Made by a program: the position numbers and the translations under genes | The notes under the pieces: model-generated | Database searches by the model: none | Seen by the model: the letters and a program-made list of their open reading frames with translations, nothing else | What the model was told of the DNA's origin: nothing | Shown here: piece after piece, positions 63,291-64,000 of the stretch | How positions within the stretch are numbered: position 1 is the first letter of the stretch | Layout of the letters: each line of letters opens with the position of its first letter | Origin: Variovorax sp. J2L1-78 | GTDB taxonomy: Bacteria; Pseudomonadota; Gammaproteobacteria; Burkholderiales; Burkholderiaceae_C | NCBI RefSeq assembly: GCF_030317205.1 | Contig: NZ_JASZYB010000004.1 | Coordinates: forward strand, 620,001-684,000 | Direction of reading: 5' to 3' | Length of the DNA: 64,000 nt

Positions 63291-63982
63291 CCGACACCGC
63301 GGGTGCGATGCCCGCCGCCAGCCTCCTGCAGCTGATCTGGCTGGCCTCGCCGGCCCTGCCGATCGGCGGCTTCTCCTACTCCGAAGGCATCGAGGCCGGC
63401 GTCGAGTGGGGCGGGATCGACAGCGAAGCGCGCGCCTCGGACTGGATCGTCGACCAACTGCAACTGGGCCTCGCGCGCGGCGACCTGCCGGTGGTGGCGC
63501 AGTCGATCCCCGCCTGGCGCCGTGTCGACGCCGCGCGCATCGCGGCGCTCAACGCCTGGGTGCTGCAAACGCGCGAGTCCACCGAGTTCCTGCTGCAGAC
63601 CGAGCAGATGGGCCGTTCCTTCGTCGAGTGGCTGAAACTGCACCATGACGACGTCGCCGCGCAGTTCGAGGGGCTGTCCATCACCATCACCTACCCGGTG
63701 GCCTTCGCCTTCGCGGCCAGCCGAACAGAGGCCAGCGTGCGCGACGGCTGCCTGGCCTTCGCCTTCGGCTGGGCCGAGAACATGATCGGCGCCGCCGTGA
63801 AATCCGTGCCGCTCGGCCAGAGCGCCGGCCAGCGCATGCTGGGCCGCCTGTCCGCCGAGATTCCTGCCGCGGTCGACCACGCCATCGCGCTCGACGACGA
63901 CGAGCGCCAGGCTTTCTCCCCGATGCTCGCCATCCACTCGGCGCGGCACGAAACCCAGTATTCCCGGCTCTTCAGGAGCTGA
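63287..63982 (+). CDS. ureF: urease accessory protein UreF
   Basis: 231 residues. UreF signatures: ASPALPIGGFSYSEGIEAG (about 20-38, all-alpha core) and later residues typical of the family including the C-terminal RHETQYSRLFRS. It acts with UreD and UreG to activate urease. It starts at ATG 63287 overlapping ureE by 4 bases (ATGA). Only 18 bases remain after its stop; ureG is expected next. Confidence 0.96.
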   Translation: MTDTAGAMPAASLLQLIWLASPALPIGGFSYSEGIEAGVEWGGIDSEARASDWIVDQLQLGLARGDLPVVAQSIPAWRRVDAARIAALNAWVLQTRESTEFLLQTEQMGRSFVEWLKLHHDDVAAQFEGLSITITYPVAFAFAASRTEASVRDGCLAFAFGWAENMIGAAVKSVPLGQSAGQRMLGRLSAEIPAAVDHAIALDDDERQAFSPMLAIHSARHETQYSRLFRS

Positions 63983-64000
63983 CTTTTTCGAACGAGACGC

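Overview
The window is a G+C-rich, densely coded bacterial chromosome segment; no stretch above about 170 bases lacks a gene. The content points to Betaproteobacteria, order Burkholderiales, most likely Comamonadaceae (Variovorax-like). The pointers are three tripartite-tricarboxylate/Bug transport genes or gene pairs, a LolD plus single LolC/E pair, an RpfE-like gene beside recJ, a UreJ-containing urease operon, and many LysR and GntR regulators. The assignment is inferred from gene content, not from a marker gene. I see no prophage, integrase, insertion sequence, CRISPR array, rRNA or tRNA.

Layout. 1-5.6 kb: a fatty-acid desaturase cut by the left edge, rsmB, a DUF1653 gene, purN and a pair of acyl-CoA dehydrogenases. 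5.7-12.5 kb: an alpha/beta-hydrolase lipoprotein and an HNH endonuclease, converging on a strongly structured 122-bp inverted-repeat element, then ribF, ileS and lspA. 12.6-20 kb: a LacI regulator with a perfect 16-bp palindrome upstream, a four-gene ABC importer operon ending in a GpdQ-like phosphodiesterase, and a Na/Pi cotransporter. Together these look like an uptake and hydrolysis unit for an organic phosphodiester. 20-32.4 kb: transporters and regulators, namely a bile-acid/sodium symporter with divergent LysR, a quinone oxidoreductase, two EamA transporters, an atypical SDR, gamma-glutamyltransferase with a Bug receptor and divergent LysR, and tctBA. 32.5-46 kb: an isolated GspE/PilB-type ATPase, a spermidine-synthase-like protein, a DNA glycosylase, TatD, a membrane-anchored protease, moxR-DUF58-VWA, lolD-lolC, rpfE-like and recJ. 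46-53.7 kb: two catabolic operons around a GntR regulator (two D-2-hydroxyacid dehydrogenases, a GabD-type aldehyde dehydrogenase, a 3-hydroxyisobutyrate-dehydrogenase-like enzyme, a mandelate-racemase-family enzyme and a Bug receptor).

53.7-64 kb holds the most striking arrangement. A 1191-residue protein fuses an NCS1 nucleobase/allantoin-type permease, an eight-cysteine segment, a histidine kinase and a receiver domain. It overlaps a LuxR-type response regulator by 4 bp and is transcribed divergently from the urease operon (ureA, hupE/ureJ, ureB, ureC, a GNAT gene, ureE, ureF; ureG is expected past the right edge). I infer a transporter-sensor that detects a purine-derived or related nitrogen compound and tunes urea or nitrogen metabolism. 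ureD is not in the window.

Several genes start at GTG or TTG, and many neighbours overlap by 4 bp, so starts were placed by family alignment, ribosome-binding sites and overlap. Very long open frames antisense to real genes occur throughout because of the G+C-rich codon usage; they were left out.
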